Source of the DNA: RUG563 sp964549135
GTDB lineage: Bacteria > Bacillota > Clostridia > Christensenellales > Aristaeellaceae
Direction of reading: 5' to 3'
DNA: 64,000 bases
Assembly: GCA_964549135.1 (NCBI GenBank)
Contig: CAZJUJ010000002.1
Coordinates: 32,036 to 96,035 of the forward strand
How positions within the stretch are numbered: the stretch's first letter is position 1; the number at the start of each line of letters is the position of its first letter. Of the stretch, positions 26,055-35,920 are shown piece after piece. Under the pieces are notes generated by a model. The model was not told the origin of the DNA. It made no database searches and saw only the letters and a list, made by a program, of their open reading frames with translations. The position numbers and the translations under genes were made by a program.

Positions 26055-28174
26055 TCTTCATCCTCCGTTTGAGCGGGGGTAATTTCCACCCGATGGCGGC
26101 AGGTTTCATTGCTGCAAAGATGCCAGGTTTCGCCCTTGCGGGAGCGCTTGAGCGTCATATAGCTGCCGCATTTTTCGCATTTTTCATTGACCGGCATTTC
26201 CCAGGAAAGGAAATCGCATTCGGGATAATGCTCGCAGCCATAGAATTTCCGGTTTTTCCGGCTGGTTTTTTCCAGCAGACGGCCGCCGCATTTGGGACAG
26301 GCGGCTTCGATATAATTGAGGATGGCCTTGGTATTGCGGCATTCGGGGAAATTGGGGCAGGCCAGGAATTTGCCGAAGCGGCCCACCCGGTATACCATCT
26401 GCGCCCCGCATTTATCGCAGATTTCATCGCTGGGCTCATCCTTGATTTCCACCTTTTCGATGGCGCTTTCGGCATTTTCCAGCATATCCCGGAAGCCGGG
26501 GTAGAAATCCTGCAGCACCTTATGCCAGTCCAGCTTGCCCTCCTCTACCTCGTCCAATTGATCCTCCAGTTCGGCGGTAAATTCGGTATCCACAATGGGG
26601 CCGAAATACTGGATCATCATGGCGTTGATCATGCGGCCCAGCTCGGTGGGGTAGAGGCGCTTGTTTTCCCGCATGATATAGCCTCTCGCCAGAATGGTGG
26701 TGATGGTAGGGGCGTAGGTGGAGGGGCGGCCAATGCCCTTTTCCTCCAGCATGCGCACCAGGGATGCTTCGGTATAGCGGGCGGGGGGCTGGGTAAAATG
26801 CTGCTGGCTCTCCACCGATTCAATGATCACCGGCGCGCCCTCCTCAAACTGGGGCAGGGTGGATTCGGCAGTTTCGGGGGCGTCGTCCGTGCTTTCCTCA
26901 TAGACGGAGGTAAAGCCGGCAAAGCGCTTGTGTTCGCCGTAAAAGCGCATGCCCACGCCATCCCCCGCCACATCCATATTCAGGGTGTCATACAGGGCGG
27001 GCTTCATCTGGCTGGCCAGGAAGCGGGAATAGATCAGCCGGTAAAGCTGGAATTGCTCCTTGGTCAGGCTGCCCTTAATGGCCTCGGGGGTGCGGGTGAT
27101 ATCGGTGGGTCGGATGGCCTCATGGGCATCCTGGGCGTTGCGGCGGCCCTTGAATTCATTGGGCGTTTCGGGCAGGAATTCTGCCCCGAAGCGCTCGGGA
27201 ATATAGGCGCGCACGGCGCTGAGGGCCTCCTGGGAGATATGCACGCTGTCGGTACGGATATAGGTTACGATACCCTGGGTGCCCTCGCCCTCCAGATCGA
27301 TGCCTTCATAGAGCTGCTGCACCACCTGCATGGTTTTCTGGGTGGTGAAATTCAGCTTGCGGCCCGCCTCCTGCTGGAGGGAGGAGGTGGTAAAGGGCGG
27401 GGCGGGCAGCTTCCGCTTTTCGCCGTGCTTAATGCCATACACCGCAAAATTGGCGTTTTCCACCCGGGCCCGGGCGGCCATGGCCTCTTCCGCATTATGC
27501 ATTTCTGCCTTTTTGCCATCCAGAGTGGAAAGCCGCAGGGTGAAGGTAGTTTTCCTCCCCCGGGCGATGGGCAGCAGGGCGTTTGCGGATACATCCCAGT
27601 ATTCCTCGGGGATGAAATCCTCAATATCCTGCTCCCGATCCACCACCAGCCGGGTGGCCACCGATTGCACGCGCCCGGCGGAAAGCCCCTTTTTCACCTT
27701 GGCCCACAGCAGCGGGCTGATCTTATAGCCCACCAGCCGATCCAGGGCGCGGCGGGCCTGCTGGGCATCCACCTTGTCAAGATCAATGGGCCGGGGCTCC
27801 TTCAGGGCGTTTTCCACGGCGCGCTGGGTAATTTCATGAAATTCAATCCGGCAGGGGGCGGTCACATCCATGCCCAGGGTCTGGGCCAGATGCCAGGAGA
27901 TGGCCTCGCCCTCCCGGTCAGGGTCGGTTGCCAGATAGATGCGGGAGGCGGTCTTGGCTTCCTTCCGGATCTTGGTGAGGATCTTGCCCCGGCCATGGAT
28001 GGTGATATATTTCATGGCGAAATTATCCTCCGGGGTAACGCCCAATTGCGATTTGGGCAGATCGCGCACATGGCCCTGAGAGGCCTCAACCTTATAGCCC
28101 TTGCCCAGAAATTTGGCGATGGTGCGGGCCTTGGCGGGAGATTCCACAATAATTAATTTGCTTGCAGTTGCCAC
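26051..28174 (-). CDS. topA: DNA topoisomerase I
   Basis: This type IA topoisomerase relaxes negative supercoils. The 707 residues start with the TOPRIM domain KLIIVESPAKARTIAKFLG and its DPDREGEAISWH metal site. The catalytic tyrosine lies in YIRTDSVHIS near residue 304. Three C4 zinc ribbons occupy the last 130 residues (CDKCG, CPKCG, CEKCG). Translation starts at GTG 28174 with GGAGG 8 bp upstream. The dprA stop is 28 bp upstream. Confidence 0.97.
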   Translation of the reverse strand: MATASKLIIVESPAKARTIAKFLGKGYKVEASQGHVRDLPKSQLGVTPEDNFAMKYITIHGRGKILTKIRKEAKTASRIYLATDPDREGEAISWHLAQTLGMDVTAPCRIEFHEITQRAVENALKEPRPIDLDKVDAQQARRALDRLVGYKISPLLWAKVKKGLSAGRVQSVATRLVVDREQDIEDFIPEEYWDVSANALLPIARGRKTTFTLRLSTLDGKKAEMHNAEEAMAARARVENANFAVYGIKHGEKRKLPAPPFTTSSLQQEAGRKLNFTTQKTMQVVQQLYEGIDLEGEGTQGIVTYIRTDSVHISQEALSAVRAYIPERFGAEFLPETPNEFKGRRNAQDAHEAIRPTDITRTPEAIKGSLTKEQFQLYRLIYSRFLASQMKPALYDTLNMDVAGDGVGMRFYGEHKRFAGFTSVYEESTDDAPETAESTLPQFEEGAPVIIESVESQQHFTQPPARYTEASLVRMLEEKGIGRPSTYAPTITTILARGYIMRENKRLYPTELGRMINAMMIQYFGPIVDTEFTAELEDQLDEVEEGKLDWHKVLQDFYPGFRDMLENAESAIEKVEIKDEPSDEICDKCGAQMVYRVGRFGKFLACPNFPECRNTKAILNYIEAACPKCGGRLLEKTSRKNRKFYGCEHYPECDFLSWEMPVNEKCEKCGSYMTLKRSRKGETWHLCSNETCRHRVEITPAQTEDEE

Positions 28175-28202
28175 GATAATTTCCTCCGTTTACATATCAT
28201 TC

Positions 28203-29312
28203 TCAGGGCCGGGAAAGGGCATAGGCGCGTCCCGGTCGCCGCTCGATCCGGCCGTTCATTTCCAGCATGGTCAGCTGATAATTTAATTCCTGAACGGGGA
28301 TGCCCGTTTCCTGCAGTAATTCCTCCAGGGGCTTTTCTTCCTTTTCCAGGGCGGAAAGGATGGGATCCTTTTCTTCCCGGGGCGCTTCCTCAGGCGGGGC
28401 GGCAGACGGGAAGATATCCATTTGCTCCGGCCGGGGCTTTTCCCAGCCCATGGAAAGGAAAATATCCTCGCCGCAGGTGCATATCTCCGCGCCCTCCTTC
28501 AGCAGCTTCAGCGGCAGCTCGCTGCCCGGGGCATCCACATTGCCCGGCAGGGCGAATACCTCCCGGCCCTGATTCAGGGCGTAATGAATGGTGGAATGGG
28601 TGCCGCTTCTTTCCTGGGCCTCAATGAGCAGCACGCCGTCCGAAAGCCCGGAAATGATGCGGTTGCGCACCGGGAAATGATGGGCCAGGGGCGGCGCGGC
28701 CGGGGCCAGCTCGGTCAGCACGGCGCCGCCGCTCTGCACGATTCTTTCCGTCAGTTCCTTATTTTCCGGCGGATAATGGACGGAAAGGCCGCAGCCCAGC
28801 ACGGCAACGGTTCGGCCCCCGGCATCCAGCGCGCCCAGATGCGCGGCGGAATCAATGCCCCGGGCCAGGCCGCTTACGATGGTTACGCCCCTTTCTGCCA
28901 GCTCCCGGGCAATGCGCCGGGCCTGGGCGGAGCCGTATCGGGTGCTTCTTCGGGAGCCCACAATGGCGATGGCCGGGGCATGGGGCGGCGGCAGCGTGCC
29001 CCGAACAAAAAGCACATCCGGCGCATTTTCAATGGCGGATAGGCCCAGCGGATAGCTGCTGTCCCCAAAAAAGAGCGTATTTGCCTCCAGGCGCTCCAGC
29101 GCCCGGAGAATTTCCCGGCAGCCGGTGCGCTTTAAATCGGCCAGCAGCGCATAGGCGCTTTCGCCCAGCACATCATACAGCGCCGGGGAAAAATGATCCC
29201 ATACGCCCCTGGCGCCGCCGTATTTTTCCTTTAGCGCAATAATTTTATTCCAGGCGCCCATGGGCGCCGCCTGAAGCCAGAGCCTGGCTAATCTTTCTTC
29301 ATTAAATTCCAT
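28203..29312 (-). CDS. dprA: DNA-processing protein DprA
   Basis: DprA binds incoming single-stranded DNA and loads RecA during transformation. The 369 residues have a SAM-like N-terminal part, the Rossmann-fold core with VGSRRSTRYG, VSGLARGIDSAAH and VLGCGLSVHYPPEN, and a C-terminal winged helix (about 305-369). The ribosome site GGGGAGGA lies inside the yifB stop, 3-4 bp away. Presence with yifB/comM is general in Firmicutes and does not prove natural competence. Confidence 0.95.
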   Translation of the reverse strand: MEFNEERLARLWLQAAPMGAWNKIIALKEKYGGARGVWDHFSPALYDVLGESAYALLADLKRTGCREILRALERLEANTLFFGDSSYPLGLSAIENAPDVLFVRGTLPPPHAPAIAIVGSRRSTRYGSAQARRIARELAERGVTIVSGLARGIDSAAHLGALDAGGRTVAVLGCGLSVHYPPENKELTERIVQSGGAVLTELAPAAPPLAHHFPVRNRIISGLSDGVLLIEAQERSGTHSTIHYALNQGREVFALPGNVDAPGSELPLKLLKEGAEICTCGEDIFLSMGWEKPRPEQMDIFPSAAPPEEAPREEKDPILSALEKEEKPLEELLQETGIPVQELNYQLTMLEMNGRIERRPGRAYALSRP

Positions 29313-29315
29313 CGC

Positions 29316-30851
29316 TTATCCTCCCCAGTATTTGCTGTCCAGCGCCCGATACTGAATGGCTTCTGCGATGTGGGCGGGGGAAATGCTTTCTTCCAGGGCA
29401 AGATCGGCAATGGTGCGGGCTACCTTGATAATGCGCGTATAGCCGCGCATGCTGATGCCCATTTTTTCCACCGCCCGGCTGAGCAATTGCTGGGCCTGGG
29501 GGGAGAGCGGGCATAATTCCCGCAGCGCCGCGCCATCCATCTGGGCATTGCAATGCATCTGATGGGCGGAAAGCCGCTTTAACTGCAGGGAGCGCGCCGC
29601 CTGCACCCGGGCCCGTACATCGGCGGAGGATTCCGCCGGGGCGCTTGCCGTGATTTCGCTTACCGGCACGGCGTCCACCTCGATCTGCAGATCAATGCGA
29701 TCCAGAAGCGGCCCGGAAATCCGGCTCAGATATTTGCGGATGGCCGGTTCTCCGCAATGGCATTGGCGTGTTCTGCTGCCATAATATCCGCAGGGGCAGG
29801 GGTTCATCCCGGCGACCAGCATGCATCGGGCCAGATACTGCGCCCGGGCCCGTACCCGGGATATGGTGGCTACGCCGTCCTCCAGGGGCTGGCGCAGGGC
29901 CTCCAGCACATTGGGGGCGTATTCGGGCAATTCATCCAGAAATAAAACGCCGTTGTGGGCCAGAGAGATTTCTCCCGGCTTGGCATCCATGCCGCCGCCG
30001 ATGAGGGCGGGGGCGGAAACGGCATGGTGGGGCGTGCGGAAGGGGCGCTCCGTCATCAGTCCCTGCCCGGGCTTGAGCAGCCCGGCCACCGAATGGATGC
30101 GGGTGGTTTCGCAGGCCTCCTCAAAGGTCATCCGGGGCAATATGCCGGGAAGACACCGGGCCAGCATGGTTTTTCCGCTGCCGGGTACGCCGATCATCAG
30201 CAGGTTATGCCCCCCGGCTGCCGCTATTTCCAGGGCGCGGCGGGCCCCCTGCTGACCGCGTACCAGGCTGAGATCCAGGGCCGGCACACTCTGGGACAGG
30301 CTGTCCTCATAATTTTTCTGGATCTGGGCGGCCAGGGGCATTTTGCTGTTCAGGTGATTGACCGCCTCTGCCAGATTCCGGGCGGGATAGATGCGCATCC
30401 CGGACAGGGATTGCACCTCCGCGCCGTTTTCCAGTGGCAATACCACGCTTTCAATACCCTGCTGGCAGGCGGCAATCACCATGGAAAGCGCGCCGCGCAC
30501 GGGGGAGAGGGAGCCATCCAGAGAAAGCTCTCCCAGCAGCAGGGTTTTTTCCAGCCCCGGCAGGCTTGCCTGCCTGCTTGCCGCGATGATGGATACGGCG
30601 ATGGGCAGATCAAAGGCCGCCCCTTCCTTTTTCAGATCTGCCGGGGAGAGATTGACGGTGATTTTTCCGCCCGGCATGGCAAAGCCGGAATTGCGCAGCG
30701 CGCCGGTCACCCGATCCTTGCTTTCCCGGACGGCGGTATCCGGCAGCCCCACCATGGAAAAGGAGCCCATGCCGCCCGTCACATCCGTTTCAACCCAGAC
30801 GGGCCGGCCATCCACCCCTTGCAGGGCAAAGCAGAGCGTTCTTGCCAGCAT
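29316..30851 (-). CDS. YifB/ComM family Mg-chelatase-like AAA ATPase
   Basis: The 511 residues have an N-terminal Lon-like substrate domain, Walker A GVPGSGKTMLAR near residue 218, Walker B VLFLDELPEY and the Mg-chelatase C-terminal part with CPCGYYGSRTRQCHC. ComM in gamma-proteobacteria is a branch-migration helicase used in transformation; the Firmicute YifB role is not settled. It starts 33 bp after the giant glycosyltransferase gene, with GGAGG present. Confidence 0.94.
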   Translation of the reverse strand: MLARTLCFALQGVDGRPVWVETDVTGGMGSFSMVGLPDTAVRESKDRVTGALRNSGFAMPGGKITVNLSPADLKKEGAAFDLPIAVSIIAASRQASLPGLEKTLLLGELSLDGSLSPVRGALSMVIAACQQGIESVVLPLENGAEVQSLSGMRIYPARNLAEAVNHLNSKMPLAAQIQKNYEDSLSQSVPALDLSLVRGQQGARRALEIAAAGGHNLLMIGVPGSGKTMLARCLPGILPRMTFEEACETTRIHSVAGLLKPGQGLMTERPFRTPHHAVSAPALIGGGMDAKPGEISLAHNGVLFLDELPEYAPNVLEALRQPLEDGVATISRVRARAQYLARCMLVAGMNPCPCGYYGSRTRQCHCGEPAIRKYLSRISGPLLDRIDLQIEVDAVPVSEITASAPAESSADVRARVQAARSLQLKRLSAHQMHCNAQMDGAALRELCPLSPQAQQLLSRAVEKMGISMRGYTRIIKVARTIADLALEESISPAHIAEAIQYRALDSKYWGG

Positions 30852-30884
30852 GGGCCATCCTCCTTTGTGTGTGCTTCATTCCAA

Positions 30885-33800
30885 TCAGTACCAAAGCCAG
30901 TTGGGGAACCATTTCATGGCGTCCATCCATTGCTGGGATGCCTCTATGCCGCTGGCATAGGGGAAGAAGGCGATAAAGAGCGCCGCCGCAAGGGCCAGCA
31001 GCACCGTAAGGGCGATCCCCGCCTTCTTTTCCCATTTCTCCGCCGCCCAATCAAGGCAGAGCATTGTGCAGAGAATAATGAAGGGAACGCTTGGAAAATA
31101 GTGGTAGATATAGGTGCCCCGGGGCACCAGCATCCAGGGCAGAAACTGGGCCGCAAAGCAGATCAGCAGCAGCGCATAGCGGGGCTCATCCTTTTCCGTG
31201 TGCAGGGAAAGGGTATGCGCTTGGGTGATATGCTGCCGGATAAACAGGCAGATAACGCCAAACAGCCCCATCAGCCCCGTCCACCAGACGGCGGGATTGC
31301 CCATGGCCATAATGGAGGATTGCATGCCCTCCGCTTCAAAGGAGGAGGAGGCATACCACATGGGCTTGGCGATAATGGGCCATTCATACCAGGGGGAATA
31401 GAAGGCGTGATCCATGCCCAGGCCCTCCTGGGAATGATACCAGAGCATGCCCTCCGCCGCCTCGATGACCCGCTCCACCGTAACGCCGCCCTTATAGGCA
31501 AAGTAGGGAATATAGGAGCAGTAATAGATCACCAGCGGGATGGCGATGAAGAAAAGGAAGCAGCTTCCTACCGTAATAACCAGCGAGCGCACGCCATTTG
31601 CCGCAGCGCGGGCATGGGCATCCTGCTTTTTGACGGGGATCGCCCTGGCGGCCCTGACCTCCCGAATCCGCCGGAAAAGGCCGAAGAAGAAGATCACCGC
31701 CAGCCCCACCGCGGAATAGCAGCCCGTCCATTTGCTGGCAATGGAAAGCCCCATAAACAGCCCGGACAGGCCCAGGGGAATCATGGTTTTCCATAGCTTT
31801 TCGCCGAAGAAATCCAGGAAGAACCAGCGGAGCATGCAATAAACCGACCAGATGATGAACAGCACGGCAAAGCTGTCGATGGTGGCAATGCGGGTCTGGG
31901 TAAAATGCATCAGATCCAGCGCCATCAGCAGCATGGCCCCCGGGCCGCCCCATTTTTTGCGGATGAGCAGCTTGCCCATCAGATACATGCCCGGCAGCAT
32001 CAGCACCCCGGCCAGTGCCCCGGCAAAGCGCCAGCCAAAGGGCGTCATGCCGAAAATGGCGACGGCAAAGCTCATCAGCACCTTGCCAAGGGGCGGATGG
32101 GTGGTTTCATAGGTGGGCAGGCCATGCAGATGCTCATAGGCCGTGCGGGCGTGGTAAATCTCATCGAAATAGGCGGAATTATACCAGCCCGGTTCGCCCT
32201 CCAGGGTATTTTGCTCATCGATAAGGCAGGCCGCCGTTTTATTGCCCAGGGAATCCTTATAGCTGGCGATGGGCAGCACCTCTTTGGTTTCCGGATCCCG
32301 GAACAGCACCTCAAAAAGCGTCAGCCCCACATGGTCAGCCGTGATGCGGATATAGCGTCCGTTCAGGCGGGCGGGCCAGCTGCCCTCCGCATAGGAGGAA
32401 AGATACTTCCATTTGAAGCAATCGCCGATTTTCATGCCCGCCTCATAGGCGTTCCAGATCACGCCGTCGGCGCTGGTTTCCACCGTGAAATTGCTGTCAT
32501 AATGGTGGATGCCGCCGTAATAGAGCATGTTGAAATCCTGCGTTTCTCCCAGATCGATGGTGATCGTTTCCTCAGAATCGGTGGAAACAAAGGCCTGCTG
32601 GGGGGCGCGGAGGGAGCCCAGATTGGTAAAGGCCAGCACGGCGTAAAGGATCGTAACGCCGCCCATGATCAGGTAATCCCGCCTGGTCATTCTGCGCAGG
32701 GGGGCATTGGCGGGAAGAAGGGCGGGGCGCTTTTCCTGCTGCCGGGCGCTGCTTCCGGCCGCTTTTTCCCGGGCCTGATAGGTCATCGGGCGCGCATCCT
32801 TCCGGCAGAGCAGGGAGGAAAGCAGGATGCCGGCGCTGCAAAGCAGACAATTGCCGATGGCGGCAAGATATTCCAGGAAGGCGGTATCGCTGGCAATGCC
32901 GCAGGCCGGGGCGTTCAGATGCCCCTCCGCGCCGCCAATGCGGATATTCCGGTCCAGGGCGCAGCCGATATTGATCAGCCCCGTCAGGCTGACCCCAATG
33001 GCAAGCAGGAGAATCCGCTTATCCTTTTTGAGGAAATAGGCGATGAAAAGCAGCGCCACGGCGGGGAAAAGATAGCGCTCATGCATCATGGAGCCCACGC
33101 TGTAGAGCATCATCAGCGCCAGCGCCCCCAAGAGGGGCAGATTGGCCGGGTCATCCCCAAGGCCGTAGAGAATGATCGAAAGGCAGACGCTGTAGGCGAT
33201 CATGCAGGTGCCAAGGGAGGAATAGGTGAGCTTGCCCAGGAGCCCCAGCAGGAGGATCGCCGCGCCCGTCAGCCCGGCAAGCCCCGAAAGCAGATACAGC
33301 CGGGCGGGCCGCGGGGCATGCAGGAGGGCGCGCCTTTCTTCCTTATTCTTTAGCATCACGGGCACAAGGAGGGGCAGCGTGACGGAAAGATACGCAATCA
33401 GCGGCAGAAGGAAATTGCCGCCGAGGCTGCTCTGCGCGCCGACCCAGTTTTTGCCCAGCAGGAAATACAGATTGCAGGCGTTTACCGTGGCGTAGCCATA
33501 TTGCCCCATGGTGCTGCCATAGAGCCGGAAGAGCCAATTCCATTCCTGATGGATGGAAAAGGGCAGAACGATCACCAGGGCGGAAAGCAGCGCCGCGCCA
33601 AGGCCGATGAGGCTGTCCCGGATGAGGAGAGAGAGGGCCTTGCGCTCCTTCCGGAGCTTTATCATCGAAAATACCAGCGCGGATAGCCCCAGCGGCCCAA
33701 ACATCAGCGCCTGGGGCTTGATCAGCACGGAAATCATATAGCAGGGCAGGGCATATTTCCAGCGGCTGCGCAGGGCGAAAAGCACCGTCAGCACCAGGAA

Positions 33801-34964
33801 AAGCGTCATGATGGCATCGGTCTGCCCCCAGGCGGAGCCGGTAACCAGCACCAGCGGATTGAGCGCATAGAGTGCAGAAAGGGCCAGCGCCGCCCGACCG
33901 GGAATATGCTTTTTCCCCTCGGTATAGAGAAGCAGGCAGAGCGTGAGATCGGCAAGGGCGGCGGGCAGCTTCAGCAGCGTTTCCGAAAGCCCGCCGATCA
34001 GCTGGCCGATTTCGCCAAGGATCCAGAGAATCCACATGTATCCCGGAGGATAATCGCAGAAGCCGCTGGAAGCATAGAAATTCGCCGGGCCTACAGCGGC
34101 CATCTGATTGGCCCAGCCCCGGAAGCAGCCGATATCCACATCATAGCCCGGCACCAGCGCCGATACCGCAAGCCGTATGCCAAAGGCAATGAGCAGCATG
34201 CCGCCAAGCAGCCAATGCTCCCGCTGCATTTCCTTTTTCCCAAGCGGCGCTTTTTCCCCGCGCATCCAGCCGGAAAACAGATAGAAAATGCCGGCGTAGA
34301 GAAGGCACGCCAGAATCAGATAGATGCTGCCGGTGCCCTGCCCCTTTTCAGCGGGCTCAGAGGAAGCGGCGGCATACCACTGGGTTTCAATATAGCCGCT
34401 GGGAACGGAATCCACCCGGCAGAGGGAAATCTGGTCAAACCAGGCCTCGCCCTCGGCCTCTCCGGAATATCCGCCCAGCCGGGCATAAACGGTCACGCTC
34501 CGCTGGCTTTTGCCGGTGCGCCCATAGAGGCGGATTTCCTTCCATTCGCCCTGGGTATCATAGACGGATTCGGAAAAAACATAAATGTTTTCAATAGAAA
34601 GATTGGCCCCCAGCCCGCCCTCGGCATCGCTTTTGATCAGGCCCCGGAGGCAATAGAGGGTATCGGGGGATACGGAAACGGATTGGGCAAAGCGCGCGTC
34701 ATTGGCGACAATATTCCTGATATGGGCCGCCGTGCCCTCTTCGTTTTCTGCCGCATCAAAAAGGGTATAGCCCTGATAAACGTAGGCATCCGTATACCAG
34801 CCCACGGGCATGCCCGCATCATTCAGCGTTTCAAAATCGCCGTTGACAATCAGATTATCATAGGTGCCGCTGCCTCTGGATACGCCCGACGCAATGATGC
34901 ATGCTGCCATGATGAGGAGCAGCAGCCCGGCTGTTATCAGCCAATACTGCGTTCTTTTTTTCAT
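30885..34964 (-). CDS. giant membrane protein with two tandem GT-C (PMT/GT39-like) glycosyltransferase modules
   Basis: The 1359-residue protein has a membrane helix (9-27), a CBM4/9-like beta-sandwich (about 35-190, starting LIVNGDFETLND), then a first multi-helix GT-C module (about 215-740) with the acidic loop PGYDVDIGCFRGWA and CDYPPGYMWILW. A basic linker (740-775) leads to a discoidin-like domain (about 795-910) and a second module of the protein-O-mannosyltransferase type with YFDEIYHARTAYEHL and THPPLGKVLM, ending in a PMT_4TMC-like region. GT-C enzymes use polyprenyl-phosphate sugars on the outer face. Both modules keep acidic residues in the first loop, so both could be active. It lies 13 bp after yraN, inserted between yraN and yifB. 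Acceptors are unknown. Confidence 0.88.
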   Translation of the reverse strand: MKKRTQYWLITAGLLLLIMAACIIASGVSRGSGTYDNLIVNGDFETLNDAGMPVGWYTDAYVYQGYTLFDAAENEEGTAAHIRNIVANDARFAQSVSVSPDTLYCLRGLIKSDAEGGLGANLSIENIYVFSESVYDTQGEWKEIRLYGRTGKSQRSVTVYARLGGYSGEAEGEAWFDQISLCRVDSVPSGYIETQWYAAASSEPAEKGQGTGSIYLILACLLYAGIFYLFSGWMRGEKAPLGKKEMQREHWLLGGMLLIAFGIRLAVSALVPGYDVDIGCFRGWANQMAAVGPANFYASSGFCDYPPGYMWILWILGEIGQLIGGLSETLLKLPAALADLTLCLLLYTEGKKHIPGRAALALSALYALNPLVLVTGSAWGQTDAIMTLFLVLTVLFALRSRWKYALPCYMISVLIKPQALMFGPLGLSALVFSMIKLRKERKALSLLIRDSLIGLGAALLSALVIVLPFSIHQEWNWLFRLYGSTMGQYGYATVNACNLYFLLGKNWVGAQSSLGGNFLLPLIAYLSVTLPLLVPVMLKNKEERRALLHAPRPARLYLLSGLAGLTGAAILLLGLLGKLTYSSLGTCMIAYSVCLSIILYGLGDDPANLPLLGALALMMLYSVGSMMHERYLFPAVALLFIAYFLKKDKRILLLAIGVSLTGLINIGCALDRNIRIGGAEGHLNAPACGIASDTAFLEYLAAIGNCLLCSAGILLSSLLCRKDARPMTYQAREKAAGSSARQQEKRPALLPANAPLRRMTRRDYLIMGGVTILYAVLAFTNLGSLRAPQQAFVSTDSEETITIDLGETQDFNMLYYGGIHHYDSNFTVETSADGVIWNAYEAGMKIGDCFKWKYLSSYAEGSWPARLNGRYIRITADHVGLTLFEVLFRDPETKEVLPIASYKDSLGNKTAACLIDEQNTLEGEPGWYNSAYFDEIYHARTAYEHLHGLPTYETTHPPLGKVLMSFAVAIFGMTPFGWRFAGALAGVLMLPGMYLMGKLLIRKKWGGPGAMLLMALDLMHFTQTRIATIDSFAVLFIIWSVYCMLRWFFLDFFGEKLWKTMIPLGLSGLFMGLSIASKWTGCYSAVGLAVIFFFGLFRRIREVRAARAIPVKKQDAHARAAANGVRSLVITVGSCFLFFIAIPLVIYYCSYIPYFAYKGGVTVERVIEAAEGMLWYHSQEGLGMDHAFYSPWYEWPIIAKPMWYASSSFEAEGMQSSIMAMGNPAVWWTGLMGLFGVICLFIRQHITQAHTLSLHTEKDEPRYALLLICFAAQFLPWMLVPRGTYIYHYFPSVPFIILCTMLCLDWAAEKWEKKAGIALTVLLALAAALFIAFFPYASGIEASQQWMDAMKWFPNWLWY

Positions 34965-34976
34965 GGATGCCTCCTT

Positions 34977-35309
34977 TTAAAATGCATTTCTGATATGGCG
35001 CAGCCCCGCCGCGCTGATCTCGATCACGTCAAAACGGATTTCCCGGGCAGGATGCTGCCTGAGATACCCCTGGGCGGCGCGCCGGAGATGCGCCTGCTTC
35101 TGACTGGTTACGGCCATCAGGCCCTCGCCCATTTTTCCCTGGGGTCTGCTTTTTACCTCGGCAAAAACCAGTATATCCCCATCCAGGGCGATTAAATCAA
35201 TTTCCTCATACCCGCTGCGATAGCGCCGCTCTAAAATCTTCATTCCCTGGCGCTTCAGATAGCGGGCGGCCTGCATTTCCCCCAGCAGGCCGATCTGCCC
35301 GATGTTCAT
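34977..35309 (-). CDS. YraN family (UPF0102) endonuclease-like protein
   Basis: The 110 residues match the YraN family: GEMQAARYLKRQGMKIL at the N-terminus, then EIDLIALDGDILVFAEVKSR, a restriction-endonuclease-like core with conserved E-D-ExK residues. Its function is unknown, but it regularly neighbours rnhB, and here it overlaps rnhB by 4 bp. Confidence 0.93.
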   Translation of the reverse strand: MNIGQIGLLGEMQAARYLKRQGMKILERRYRSGYEEIDLIALDGDILVFAEVKSRPQGKMGEGLMAVTSQKQAHLRRAAQGYLRQHPAREIRFDVIEISAAGLRHIRNAF

Positions 35310-35920
35310 ACGAATTTGCCGATGAAGCTGCGCCGATGCGCCGGGCAGGGCCCCAGCGCCCTGAGCGCCGCAATATGCTGGGCGGTGCCATAGCCCTTGT
35401 GCTGGCAGAAATTGTAGCCGGGATAGCGCTGATCCAATTCCGCCATCTGCCGATCCCGGGTGACCTTGGCAATGATGCTGGCTGCCGCAATGGAATAGGA
35501 GACGGCATCCCCATGGATGATGGCCCTTTCCTCGCCATGCAAATGCAGCCCCGTTACCGCATCGATCAGGAAAAGCGAGGCCGGGGCGTTTTCGGCGGCG
35601 CGGCGCATGGCGTTTTTCGTGGCCTGAAGGATATTGATGGCGTCAATTTCCTCCGGGGAGGCCTGGCCCACGCCCACAAACAGCGCCGTTTGCAGGATTT
35701 CATCGTATACCTGCTCCCGCCGCTGGGGGGATAGCTTCTTGCTGTCATCCACCCAGGGAAGAAGGGGAGAGGGGGGCATGATCACGCAGGCCGCCACCAC
35801 ATTTCCGGCCAGAGGGCCGCGGCCCGCCTCATCCATGCCGGCAAAGGCGATGCCCTGCTCCCAGAGCGGCGCATCGGTCTGGATGAGCATATTCAGTCTT
35901 TCTTCACGCTTCCTGTTCAT
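35306..35920 (-). CDS. rnhB: ribonuclease HII
   Basis: RNase HII cleaves RNA in RNA-DNA hybrids and at single ribonucleotides. The catalytic acids are visible in AGMDEAGRGPLAG (Asp-Glu), DSKKLS and the later FLIDAV. ATG 35920 gives 204 residues and has GGAG 8 bp upstream; it overlaps the rbgA end by 17 bp. The longer frame to 36028 lies inside rbgA and has no ribosome site. ATG 35890 is an in-frame alternative. Confidence 0.95.
   Translation of the reverse strand: MNRKREERLNMLIQTDAPLWEQGIAFAGMDEAGRGPLAGNVVAACVIMPPSPLLPWVDDSKKLSPQRREQVYDEILQTALFVGVGQASPEEIDAINILQATKNAMRRAAENAPASLFLIDAVTGLHLHGEERAIIHGDAVSYSIAAASIIAKVTRDRQMAELDQRYPGYNFCQHKGYGTAQHIAALRALGPCPAHRRSFIGKFV

Noticed and set aside
26045..28156. 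A 703-codon open frame on the plus strand opposite topA, and similar long frames opposite glnS, hslU, the exporter genes and the secreted repeat gene
   Set aside because: These mirror the strongly biased third codon position of real genes. They have no ribosome sites, and their translations are rich in Gly, His and Ala without any domain.
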